Source: Rhodamnia argentea (lineage: Eukaryota; Streptophyta; Magnoliopsida; Myrtales; Myrtaceae). From it: a stretch of DNA of 64,000 nt. A program made the translations under genes and the position numbers. Below are positions 9,848 through 20,276 of the stretch, piece after piece. The notes beneath the pieces were generated by a model, which searched no databases, was not told where the DNA came from, and saw nothing but the letters and a program-made list of their open reading frames with translations. The DNA lies in assembly GCF_020921035.1 (NCBI RefSeq), contig NC_063154.1, positions 1,860,001-1,924,000 of the forward strand. The letters are read 5' to 3'. The stretch's first letter is position 1; every line of letters starts with the position of its first letter.

Positions 9848-11020
9848 GAGTGAGGTCATGCTCAAACAATTTTTGAAGTGTCTTGATTTTTTTGAAGGTT
9901 AAAAGAAAAGACTTAACTTTAAAGAAAGTCGAAAATGCTCAAATAAAATGTAACTTGGTTCTTGAAATTCGGTGCATCACCGCAGTCTTCCATCGGTTTC
10001 CATTGGATCAATCCAGTCCTAGGATAAGTTGGTTTGGAAACCGGTCCTACTCATTCGATTCCCGATTCCTAGATGAGACCTAGGAACCAGACCGACTGAC
10101 CACCCTTGATTTACATCACTATAAAACAAAACGAAGCTTATTACCAATGACTGGTCCATTCTTTCTTATGTTCATTTTTATAAGCTAATTTATCCTTTCG
10201 TTACTTTAAAATAGAACGAGTACGTTATGTAGGAGGTCGTTGCTTGAATGTAATTTGACATGATGACAAATAACTACAAGATTTGAATTCTTTGTAAATG
10301 TTGAATTGAATCCAAATAAAACTACAACAGTTTTATGTTCACATTTGCATCAAATGACATTTACTAATTCATAGAACAGATGGACAGGATAAGGGAGAGT
10401 TCATATGTGGATTTCCTAAGAGAAATGGAATCTGAACATGGAAAGAAAATTTTGCTCTAATTTTGGATGAGAGAGTAAGATTAAGAAATGACCAAAAAAA
10501 AAAAACTTGGTATGAAGACAGTTAAAAAGATTATGTTTTTGACATTATCCAAATTTCATCAACGGATGCATTTTTTTCCCCTCAATAGATCAACTCAGCA
10601 AAACCGCAAAACTTGTGATTCGAATCTTGGATTTAGGAGAGCCCTTTAACAGATGAGATATATAAAAGGGAAATGCTTCTCTAACAGTATTATCAAGGAT
10701 GATACAATTTCAACCGTAGACTCACGCATCATCACCCCATGTTTTGCATAAAACACTCATTGATTGAGAGGTCATATGGTCAGAAATAACCGACAGTCAA
10801 ACTGTCAGGCTAGCAGTTTTCTATTTAAGAAGAGTTTTTTTTTTTTGGCATTATCCAATCTGTTATCAAGGTATGCGTTTTTATTCAATAGATCGATTTA
10901 GCAAAGCCATGAAACTCGTGATCTGACTCTTGGACTTAAGAGCGACTGCGATTAGTAAATTTCGTCAAGGGCATCAAAATTTTAAATTACTAATAACTTG
11001 GTATGAATGTGTTTATTCGT

Positions 11021-11741
11021 AGGCCTAACACTCGAAAAAACCTCCAACTTTATCATTTATGATAATTATATCCATTTTTTTTCACAAAAAAACCTCAAAC
11101 TTTGACTTTTATCCCAATTCTACCGGTCTAATACCCAAAAAAATTCAACTTTAGCATCCATCCCAATTATATGCGAAACTTTTTTTTAGTCCCAATTCTA
11201 CCCCAAACTTTTATTTTTATCCCAATTCTACCACATTTAGCCTTCCATCCATAATCGCTATTAGTTAATCCTACGTGGCTCGACTTTTCTCGCCGAACTT
11301 ACCAATGAATCTTCAAAATCTAAAAACAATAGGTTTTAGAGATGACAAGAATTTAGATCGTTCGTCCAAATATTTCCATGTTTAGCCGTTCTTTGGGCTG
11401 TTGAGTACCGAAGAGAATGAAAAGTGCTATTTTGAGCGACTCTATATCTCCCGGCAATATATAGGAAAAACAAATAACAAAAGAGAAGTTCGATAATTTT
11501 TTCATGTCAGCTTTGCTAAAATGTAATTCATTAACAACGTGAAAATGCCACGTAGGATTAACTAATAGTGATTATGGACGAAAGGCTAACGGTGGTAAAA
11601 TTGGGACAAAAGTAAAAGTTTAAGGTAGAATTGGGATAAAAATAAAAGTTAGAGATTTTTTATGAGACAAATATTTTTTTGTTTGACATAATTGTCACAA
11701 ATACTAAAGTTGAAGTTTTTTTTTTGGTATTGAGCCATATT
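11021..11741. mobile_element. Foldback element in unit 2 only, about 720 bp
   Basis: The left end (ggcctaacactcgaaaaaacc, then aactttatcatttatgataatt) is complementary to the right end (aattgtcacaaatactaaagtt ... attgagcc). The arms hold repeats of 'cccaattctacc' and its complement. The corresponding place in unit 1 (about 4909-4925, 'tgtctattcataacagtcc') is uninterrupted, so the insertion followed the duplication. An imperfect 9-bp TSD is possible (tattcgtag / tattcatgg). Non-coding. Confidence 0.65.
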
Positions 11742-12316
11742 CATGGTCATATAGACCAAGCCCATATAGACCATATAGACGATCGATTGATCATGTAGTT
11801 CTGAAGGTGAATCCATCTAATTAATGCTTATGGCCGATGTTAGTCCATATCATGTATAGATCATGTAATAATTTCTCGATCATTTTGAGATATGACAGGT
11901 CGATTTGCCTTTTTTTAACATGTCAATACTACTTGCAAGACATTTAACAGCGAAACAAAGATGTTTTAAAAGAGCGTCATGCAGAAGCAGAAGTCCTTGC
12001 AAGGAAAACAACACACCTAGCCTCGTTGGTCTTCGAGAACTAAACATGTCATGTCTGCTCTCCAAGAGGGAGAGAAGAACAAAATCATAGAGGCACAAGG
12101 CACAAGCAAAGCATCAGCACTGAGAAAAACACTGGAGAAGTCAAAACTAAAAACTGATTATCCTCTGAATAAGCTGCTTTTATTGTATAACTTGTATATC
12201 AGCAAAAACCGTCTGTTTCTGCCCTGTCATTACGTATGATTCAAATGGAAAGCCAAAAAGAAAAAGTTGGAAGAAAAATCTATCTATCGAGGGTGGTTTT
12301 GTGTAGCCAAAGAGTG

Positions 12317-12715
12317 CTAGTTCTTGAGACTGTCGGTTCCTTTACTGGGTCCGGAAGGCGGCGTAGACCCTTTAGGAAGGAAATTCAAGAACATGGGTCC
12401 GAATGTTCTCGACCGTCCTCTTCTCATCGAATGACCCCAAGCTGTCAAGCTGGAGCTCGACCTTGAACCACCCGTCTCCTCGCCAGACACAATCATGCCG
12501 AGCTCAGTCACGTGGCCGGCAGGGATCGCAATGGTCTCGGCCGCGTCGTCGCGGCAGGGAAGACCGAGATTCAAGGCAGAGGCCGGCTCGTGACCGGATG
12601 AAGTTGGCAGAGGAAAGATGCGGTTCAAGGGCCTGGCAGCTGATGCAACCGAAAGAACTTGCCAAACTGTGAGCATGATCATGAGAAAGATCTGGGATTT
12701 GCATGAAACTGCCAT
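12317..12715 (-). CDS. IDA-like (IDL) secreted peptide precursor, copy 2
   Basis: Intronless, 132 residues, paralogue of the gene at 5471-5866 through the tandem duplication. The signal peptide is conserved (MAVSCKSQIFLMIMLTVWQ, then SVASAARPLNRI). The middle (about residues 34-98) has many substitutions and one extra Gly. The last 31 residues differ at two positions only: the peptide core is KGSTPPSGPSKGTD where copy 1 has KGSPPPSGPSKGTN. Thus the mature region is held nearly constant while the propeptide drifts, as expected for a functional peptide hormone gene. The terminal Asn of IDA (Asn in copy 1) is Asp here. A GA tract is in the leader (about 12757-12775), and a TATA-like 'ctatatttccc' (minus strand) upstream is shared by both copies. 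Confidence 0.8.
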   Translation of the reverse strand: MAVSCKSQIFLMIMLTVWQVLSVASAARPLNRIFPLPTSSGHEPASALNLGLPCRDDAAETIAIPAGHVTELGMIVSGEETGGSRSSSSLTAWGHSMRRGRSRTFGPMFLNFLPKGSTPPSGPSKGTDSLKN

Positions 12716-13339
12716 TGGAAAGCTCTTCGTTTGAATGCACTCGATGAAGCAAAATCTGAAGAGAGAGAGAGAGAGTGATCCGAAGATGGGGGGAATGTTT
12801 GCTGTGAGGACGAAGGCAGGTTTTTGGTCTTTCTTAAAGGAGGAGAGGGAGACGAACCCCGTTCTATTCTATTTGGCTCGGAAGAAGACGTCAACGGTTG
12901 ACACATGCGGGAGCTCCACGCGCTCTCGGCGGTGGCGCGGGGTCACCTAAGCAATTGCGCGTAGGACCAAAAGGGTTTTAAATCCTGCGATTGGTCTCAT
13001 TTTCCCTCTATATTTCCCAACTCTTATGTTTAACTGTTAACTTTCACATCCGAGCCTCAAATTTTTTTGATTATGCGTATGAATCCCTGCGTTCATACCC
13101 TGAGCATTTACAGTGTGGTTCACAAAACATATATGCCAATATAGAATTTCAAATTGCTTTCTTGTTTAATGTTATTTAAAAGAGATCCTCGTTAAATGTT
13201 GAATGTGCAGTTTATATGCCCCTTCGACAGCAAAGCATGAGATCTCACTTCCCAGTGAGCTAGTGGGGGGTCTCAAGCGAGCAGCTTCCTAGACATCAGA
13301 TAATTTTTATAATTTGAACCCATATTTTATTGATAGTTT

Positions 13340-13345
<6 letters not shown>

Positions 13346-13373
<28 letters not shown>
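13346..13373. repeat. (AT)n microsatellite, unit 2
   Basis: Uninterrupted AT dinucleotides of about 28 bp, absent from the matching position in unit 1. Confidence 0.95.
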
Positions 13374-13374
<1 letters not shown>

Positions 13375-14353
13375 CAGAGATGTGCAATGTGCTGATTATA
13401 ATGACATCTTCTGCTGGACGTAACTCCAGTTTAAAGGTGAATCAAGATAAATCTCGTGTCTCGATTTTTCTTTCTTGTTTTTATTTTCAATTTCATGGTG
13501 TTTGTGCAACTAACCCCAATATCAATTATATAAAGACACATACAAACACGTATTTGCAAGGTATCGGGACGTTTTCACGCATTATAAAAAGCATTGAGAG
13601 TCGTAAAACATTCCCTACATTTTGAAGAACTTATGGTTTATTACTTGACTTAAGCACTTTCAATTGCATTATTCAAATCATAATGAAAATTGAGAATAGG
13701 GCGAGGTGGTGGAAAAGACTAAAGAGGGCGCGTGGGGGGAGGAGTGAGAGTGGGGGGGAATGAAGAAAGAGTAACGTAAGACGTTAAGAAATTTGACTCT
13801 TAAGGAAAGAAGGAAGTGGACAGACGGGGCCCACCTTGGACTCGTCCACTGAACGACGCCCGCGTTGTAGACCCTCCACTAAACCGGGTCAAGCACACCA
13901 AAGTGGCAAAGCCATGTCTCTCTGCCGTATTCATGCGTCAACAATGGGTGTAAAACCGGAACCGGACCGTCTGAAAAACCAATCCGGTTACGTGTCCAAT
14001 TCCCGATTTCAAATATTTGAAATCGGTTTAAACAGGTCCGATTTTCGATTCCAAGTAAAGACCCTTCTGAGAACAAGACCGATTTTGAAACCGGTTCATA
14101 GCTATAATAAAAAAAACATAATTTGTCTAAGTTGGATTGTATTTTTACGACTCGGATTGAACATCTCATATGCATCGTAACTCTTACGTTAAGCACTTAA
14201 AAAGGTAGCAACGGCTAGTTGTTTTCCCTGTCATTTTTACATTTTACTTTTGCTAGTCGGAAATGATGTCAAGCTCACCGGCGACCCGATCATGTAGTCA
14301 ATGTACTCGGGGCCGAAGATTTGTCGAATCCAAGCATTTCGCAAATGAATTGA

Positions 14354-14853
14354 GGCTGCGTTTGGTAGTCGAGATAAAATTCATGATGTGTTTGGTGCTT
14401 GCCCATAATTGGACAAAGTGAAATATAGCTAGGATAAAATTATCCTAAGGAAGAGGTGGGATAGAGGTGGATAGGATTTCTAACTACCTTATTATAAGTT
14501 TTTTTTTTCGAATAACAATTTTCTTGAATTAATAAAATTAAAATAGTATTAGAATATAATATATGATTTCTAATATAAAAAATTAAAATTAAAAATAAAA
14601 ATAATTAAATAAATAAGTTAAAAAGAAAAGGAAAAATAGTGAAAAAATAAGCCAAAAAAAAAAAAATGAAGTAGGCAATAGTGTAATGAGATGTTATTAC
14701 CATCTCTGTTTGTGTAATTTTTAGGACAATAGATAAAATAGTATGTGAAAATATCCGATTTTATTCACCAAACAATGGATATGATATAGCAAAATCCCCG
14801 CATTTCATATCCAATCCTATTCTGTCTAAAAATTCAGATGACCAAACACAGCT
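14354..14853. mobile_element. PIF/Harbinger (Tourist-like) MITE, 500 bp, in unit 2 only
   Basis: Left TIR GGCTGCGTTTGGTAGTC; right end GATGACCAAACACAGCT is its imperfect complement. It is flanked by TGA (14351-14353) and CGA (14854-14856), a decayed 3-bp target duplication. Unit 1 has the uninterrupted site near 8540-8552. Same family as 8874-9401, but with more degraded ends, so probably older. Confidence 0.8.
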
Positions 14854-15281
14854 CGAGGATTTTATTTTTTTTTTATATCGACTTGCGATTGGGATTCAAA
14901 CCTAGACTAAAAATTTTTCCAACAAACTTGAGAGGGAGCCTTGAATAAGCTAACCACAATCATACTCGCCTTGAATAAGCTAACCACAATCGTACTTTAC
15001 TTAATGAGTAGGAGACGAGAACATGGCCTCCTTTATTTCTAGGGGTAAGCAAAAGGAACCAACCTCATGTTCCCGCGGGGGCCGTTCCGGTTCCATTAAA
15101 TCGGAATTGGTGACTTTCAGATCGGTTCTCGATTCTAAGGGTAGAACCGCTTGCCGGGACAGACCGGACCGGATCGATTATTTTTCTTTAAAGGTTTTAA
15201 TTTTATTTCTTGATCTTTTTTGTAAATAAATCATTTAAACTCTTAGTTATTAAGGATACTTCTCAATGTTGTGATGTAATT

Positions 15282-15308
15282 ATTTAGCCACAAGATCGAG
15301 AAAGGAAT
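15282..15308 (-). ncRNA. Degenerate U2 snRNA 5'-end fragment, left arm, unit 2
   Basis: Minus strand from 15308 reads ATTCCTTTCTCGATCTTG, then TGGCTAA, close to U2 nt 1-25 and a little better preserved than the unit 1 counterpart. A minus-strand ATAAAAG box (15333-15339) and a USE-like GTCTCACATCA (15364-15374) are upstream. Confidence 0.55.
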
Positions 15309-15363
15309 GCCTTAGGCAGGCGTATGGCTTTGCTTTTATCAACAACCTCCCTCCTTGCCCATT

Positions 15364-15374
15364 TGATGTGAGAC
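15364..15374 (-). promoter_or_regulatory. USE-like element, left arm, unit 2
   Basis: Minus strand GTCTCACATCA, two mismatches from RTCCCACATCG, at the same relative place as 9535-9545 in unit 1. Confidence 0.5.
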
Positions 15375-15499
15375 TCTTGGCGTGTCTGGATTGTCTCTGT
15401 CGTTGTATCTAGCCTTCCATACAAACGCCTTCGACGTGGGACTCTTGGCTTGTCTCTGTTGTTATGTCCAACCTTCCATGCGAGCACCTCAAGCCAAGA

Positions 15500-15560
15500 G
15501 TCCCACATTGAACGGCCACACAGAGCCACACAGAGACTGTAGGAGAGGTGGCGAATAAAA
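15500..15560 (+). promoter_or_regulatory. USE plus TATA box of the right-arm U2-like gene, unit 2
   Basis: GTCCCACATTG (15500-15510) matches the USE at 10 of 11 positions. The TATA-like AATAAAA starts at 15554 and the U2-like start lies 32 bp beyond. USE-TATA spacing is 43 bp, against 33 in unit 1, because of a 10-bp tandem duplication (ccacacagag repeated at about 15516-15535). Confidence 0.65.
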
Positions 15561-15585
15561 GCCAAGCCATGCAACTGCCTAAAGC

Positions 15586-15630
15586 ACAGCTTTCTCGGCC
15601 TTTTGGCTAAGGTGAAGTGTAGTATTTGTT
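15586..15630 (+). ncRNA. Truncated U2 snRNA-like sequence, right arm, unit 2
   Basis: Matches U2 nt 1 to about 45: ACAGCTTTCTCGGCC, then TTTTGGCTAAGGTGAAG, then TGTAGTATTTGTT, which keeps the GUAGUA branch-site-pairing motif intact. An Sm-like AATTTTTGA is at 15651-15659, exactly 65 nt from the start as in unit 1. The remainder of U2 is missing. Confidence 0.75.
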
Positions 15631-16261
15631 AAGTGAGGTCATGCTCAAACAATTTTTGATGTATTTTGATTTTTTTTTAAGGTAAAGAGGAAAGACTTGA
15701 CTTTAAAGGAAGTTGAAAATACTCAAATAAAATGTAATTTGGTTCTTGAAATTCGGTGCATCACCATAATATTCCATCGGTTTTCATTGAATCGATCGGT
15801 TTGGGAATCGGTCCTCTTGGTCCGATTCCCGATTCCTAGGTGAGATCTAAGAACCGGACAGACCGATCACCTTGATTTATATCACTACAAAACAAATCGA
15901 AACTTATTACCAATGACTGGTCCATTCTTTCTTATGTTCATTCTTATAAGCTAATTTATCATTTTGTTACTTTAAAATAGAACGAGTACGTCATGTAGGA
16001 GGTCGCTGCTTAAAAAATAACTGCAAGATTTGAATGTTTCTTTTCTTCGCAAATGTTGAGTTGAATCTAAATAAAACTACAACAGTTTCATGTTCACATT
16101 TGCATCAAATGACATTTAATAATTCATAAAACAGATGGACAGGGATAAGGGAGAGTTCATATGTGGATTTCCCAAGAGAAATGGAATCTGAACTTGGAAG
16201 GAAAATTTTGCTCTAATTGTGGATGACAGAGCAAGATTAAGAAATGACCAAAAAAAAAAAA

Positions 16262-19200
16262 CAGTGTCTTAGAAAATTACAAGTTATGATTAAATTAACA
16301 ATGTTGCGACTTAGGAAAGAGTAATAATTGTTCTTGAAAGAAACAGTAAGTTGTGATTTTAAACCCTTCTATGAATGGAAAAGGATTTCGACCAAAACAA
16401 AAATTGAATGGAAAAGGATTTATTGGCCAATTCTATATCTTAAAATGTTGTGGATTAGGAGTGATTAGGGAAAATCGACACCTTGTTGTCCCTCTCCAAA
16501 TGAAAAACCACTAGATGTAGTCAAAGGACGGAGAAGTCACTAAAAGATTGTTCATGCTATCGACACACGGTGTTCTATATGTACATTGAAACCTTTCTTT
16601 TTATACGAGTAGATATTTTTATAAAATCTCCGCCGTTCCAACAGGAGCAATCAATCGAAAAGTGATTCAATTGGACACTAAAAATAGTTTCAGTCCTTAT
16701 AAACATTCAAATAATAGGTCCTTGAACCTATGTCACCACCATGGTGCGGCATATTAAACACCGTGCAAATCGGCAATTTCTTGATCCTGTGTAAATTCTT
16801 AGGTGCCCCAAACTTTATAAGCATGTGGAAATGTTATTTGAATGGGAAAAACCCTATTCCAATTTCCCCACCAAAAAGAGACTTGCAATCACTGACGTCA
16901 CACTGTCACTCACACCACTCAACCGGTTCTCGTAGTTCTCCCAATAATGGGCCGCGACTTAATTGGACCGGGCCCAACATAAAAGGCCCACTTAATCTGT
17001 GTCGTTTAAGCCCCTCATTGATGGGGGCTAATTTCCGTCTGCAGAAGCATTTGGACAAAAGGCACTTTCATATGTAAAAAGTTATTATGAGTGCTATGGA
17101 AGTCGCTCTAACATTGATTTATCGGGTGCAAGGTTCGACTCCCCGCTGTCACGGCACTCTCTCGATCTCATTCGGTGGTTCGGGATAAGCTACATAGATA
17201 CCCTGGTTGCTTGTCGGGGTCTATAGACCCGTTTGGTTCACCCGTATCCCATGATAAGTTTGCGATGATCCAATATTAAGGTACAGAGTAGAGGTGTCAA
17301 CGGGTGGTTGGCTCGGGTCGACTATGGTCCGACATATATTGACTCATTTAACTCGTTTTGACCCATTTTCATAAGTAAAAACATAATGACTCATGCTCGA
17401 CACAACCCGCACTCTATCTGTATTACTTAAACACTTCTAAATTAAACAAAATCATGGAATATTTGTTTTTTAGAACTTGTTGAGAAAAATGATATTATTA
17501 AAATAATTTCATGCAATACAAATCTATGGAAAACTTTGTAATTTTATTTTTATGTAAAAAATTAAATAAATTTTAAAAAATGTATTTTTTAATTATTTTA
17601 TTTTATTTTCGTTTTTCTGTGGCTACCGGAAACGGCGACCAGCAGCAGATGATGGGTGGCAGTCGGCGGCGGCGGTCCACTTCTTGAATAGTTTTTACAT
17701 TTTGTAATTTTAATTTTCTTTCTTTTTAAAATACATAAAATACAAATCAATATACTTGTGACCCAAGTCAAGTCAAACTCACTTAATTTTTTAGATGGGT
17801 CGAAAATGGATCCGACTGTGCGACCCATTTTTAAGCCATCAAATCCAACTTTAACTTTTTGGATCCATTTTCACTTGGCCTTTTAAAAACTTACAATCTA
17901 TATATAACCCAATTGTACAAAATATGAGTAAGAAAATGGGCCATAGGCCCATATTCGCGGCTCCGATACAGAGTGATGCTGAGTCTATCAAATTCCAGTC
18001 TACGAAATGAGTAGTTGATGCGGAAAGGAGTGCTAGAATCAGAACTCCGTTTTTTCCTCTGAATCCCGCTTTTGCCGGAATCAATCACGTAACATTATGA
18101 CTAAAGAAAAGGGCTAAAGTCCCGCTAAGACATCTGCTTTATCGAACTCCTATCACTCCGAATCCAGATCGGCATCTTCCCCACGATCTCTGTCGCCACA
18201 GATTCTCAGCTTTCCTCTCTTTTTCAAGAGAGAGATGTACCCACAAGGCCACAAGATAATATATATATAATTCATTATTCTCATCTTGAAGTTCATCCAG
18301 AAAGATATCCTTTTTCTCTTTGCTCATTCTCTTGAGAAGAGGGTACGGGCCGACCCATGTCGCGTAACGATCTGCGGCGAGCTCCTAGAACCTTTTGGAT
18401 CGGGGTAAAATGCCCAGTAGAAGGAACAAGACGCGCGTCGGCAGCTGCGCAACATCCTCCCGAGTCATCGTTCTCACGGCCCATTGTTAAGAAAAATAGC
18501 ATTATGCAAGAGGTTAGCAGTATGCAATGTGGATAAGATTGTGGATATCGGTACAAATATGTTAGCTTTGATGAACTCAGTGAAAGTCGTGGCGGCGATG
18601 CGGATCTAACTCTTGAGCGGCTGAGAAATGGCACCCTCAACATCAGTTATTGACTTGCTACATATCGGGTGGATGGAACTTAAAATCCTTTTTCATTAGT
18701 CTTTTTGGCTCATCATGGCATTGAATTCCTGGAAATGAGTTGCGAATGTGGCTTTTCCTTCGTGTTCGCTGGATCAGAATGAATGTCGCTGTCTTGGAGA
18801 TCAAGGCCATGTGATGGAGGATGAGGCGAAAAAGGACAACTCATCGGAAATTGGAAAAGGACAACGTGGCCAGAAACAGAAGCAATGTCCCCGTCCAAGG
18901 ACTTGACAGAAAACTGCTCCCTTCTGCTTTTGGCGGAAGCAGCAGCTGCAGCACCATGTTCTGTGGTCACGGGCTTTCTGAATGGCATTACAAGTCACAT
19001 GGCCCCGTCCATACAAACAGTACCCATAGGTTGAAAATTTCCAATTTTTCTTCGTAATTCTTTAATTCGTAGTGGGTCTGCTTTTCCTCGAGGGACTTGT
19101 CTTGCTATGTCCTTAAAGCTGTGATCTTTTTCTTTCGCTTAGCCTGAAATCAAAATTTGCGCTCACTTTCATCTTCTTTTGTGTTTGGCCATGTTTGCTT

Positions 19201-20103
19201 TGCTCTTGCTCAAGTAATCGACCAGCCCCACTACCAAAAACCACCAGTCAACCAGTCATTCAGCCCGTTTTGGGCGAGCGAAAATGAAATGAAATGGCCA
19301 CTCGGTTGGTGGGATTTGAATGATCATTATTGCGTCTGGAAAAGAGGAAGATCTCGATAATGGGTCGGCAAGAATCTACGAAAAGTCAATAAGATAAAGA
19401 TGAAACCAAATAAGCAAAAACAACATGCGCACGGAGTGAGAAAGTGGGCGGTTTTCAATTTATCCCCCCCAAAAATCAGCTTCATTTGGGTTGCCGTCCG
19501 CTAGTTGGTGGTGATTCATTCCTTCAGTTTCATCCAAATGGAAATGTTGTTCGAAAACCGCATCGCGTGATGATACTGCGTTTCTGGGTTCATTCCTTCA
19601 GTTTCACCCAAATCGTCCTGTTCTGCCTGTGAACATTTTAACTCTGCAGAAAGGGCCCCCCCCAAAAAAATAAAAAAACATGCATTGGACTGTCAAAGTT
19701 TGGTTCGCCATTGCTCTTTGCTTTCCTACCTTTGACTTTCTTGTGCGTCGAATGATCATCATGTGGCCGCGTCTACACGTGTCACGTCGGTTTCTATGAG
19801 CATTGAGAGAAAAAGAGCAAGAATCTGGACAAGTACTGAAACAGGATTGAATGAGGGCCCTATTGCATTTATGAGACTTGCACCGAGTGTTTCTAATGCA
19901 GTTTTTTTCTTTCAAAGTTTCTAATGCAGTTGAGTTTAAATTATTTTGCTTATTTTATTTGTTTTTAACATTGTTCGGTGACTGTTGTGGCTGTGGCCTG
20001 GTTTCTTAATTTGCAGTCTTTATGAGCCTCATCTGGGTGTCCTTATAGGTGAACAAATTTGATCTGCTTTTGAATTTTTTGGCCTCTATCCGTGAGAGAA
20101 AAG
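16262..20103. other. Intergenic DNA upstream of the KUP2-type gene
   Basis: No gene recognised. About 17086-17160 has a tRNA-like head with a B-box-like GGTTCGACTCC (possible SINE fragment, no tail seen). About 17290-17860 begins TAGAGGTGTCAACGGG and contains 'gggtcg/cgaccc' motifs in both orientations, like a decayed hAT-type element. The ORFs at 17598-18988 on the minus strand have no recognisable domain. The promoter and any 5' UTR exon of KUP2 should lie in the last part. Confidence 0.4.
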
Positions 20104-20114
20104 ATGGGTGAGAC

Positions 20115-20216
20115 ATGAATGGCTTCTGCATTTCAACCACAGTCCTACTCTGGGATGGTCTTATTCTGGATGAGTGCATCATCCTCCAGGAAGATCTAGT
20201 GCAGATCCGCAGCTAA
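20115..20216 (+). promoter_or_regulatory. Upstream ORF (33 codons) in the presumed KUP2 leader
   Basis: An ATG at 20115 opens an ORF (MNGFCISTTV...) ending with TAA at 20214-20216, 60 nt before the main start. A four-codon ORF (ATG at 20104) ends in a TGA that overlaps this ATG. If the transcript begins upstream of 20104, both would be scanned before the KUP2 start and could lower translation. That this stretch is leader rather than promoter is inferred only from proximity. Confidence 0.4.
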
Positions 20217-20276
20217 GTGTATTAGTCCACATAAAGCATTGCGTACTGAAGATTGAAGAGCTTGAGCTTGACAAGC

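Larger units (their letters stand above)
4441..10503. repeat. Tandem segmental duplication, unit 1 (about 6.1 kb)
   Basis: From 'catttatcca aattgtcatt aacgg' to 'gattaagaaatgaccaaaa', this unit matches unit 2 (10543-16261) in the same order and orientation, with only about 40 bp between them. Shared parts in order are a pair of ancient internal repeats, the IDA-like gene with its leader and upstream region, a hAT-like element start, and the divergent U2-like locus. Unit 1 alone carries the complete hAT-like element and a PIF/Harbinger MITE (8874-9401). Confidence 0.9.
10543..16261. repeat. Tandem segmental duplication, unit 2 (about 5.7 kb)
   Basis: Direct copy of 4441-10503. It has its own insertions (foldback element at about 11021-11741, PIF/Harbinger MITE at 14354-14853) and lacks about 680 bp of the hAT-like element seen in unit 1. 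Homology ends in both units at 'gattaagaaatgaccaaaaaaa'. Confidence 0.9.

Noticed and set aside
9439-9869. Overlapping ORFs across the U2-like palindrome (and 15284-15574 in unit 2)
   Set aside because: They read through promoter and snRNA-like sequence and differ between units, so they are not coding.
17086-17160. tRNA gene or SINE
   Set aside because: A B-box-like GGTTCGACTCC is present, but no convincing cloverleaf, A tail or TSD was found. Mentioned only as a possible fragment.
17851-18988. Several minus-strand ORFs of 62-116 codons, considered as organellar or gag-like fragments
   Set aside because: No motif could be aligned with confidence. The Cys-rich frame at 18801-19016 does not fit a CCHC spacing.
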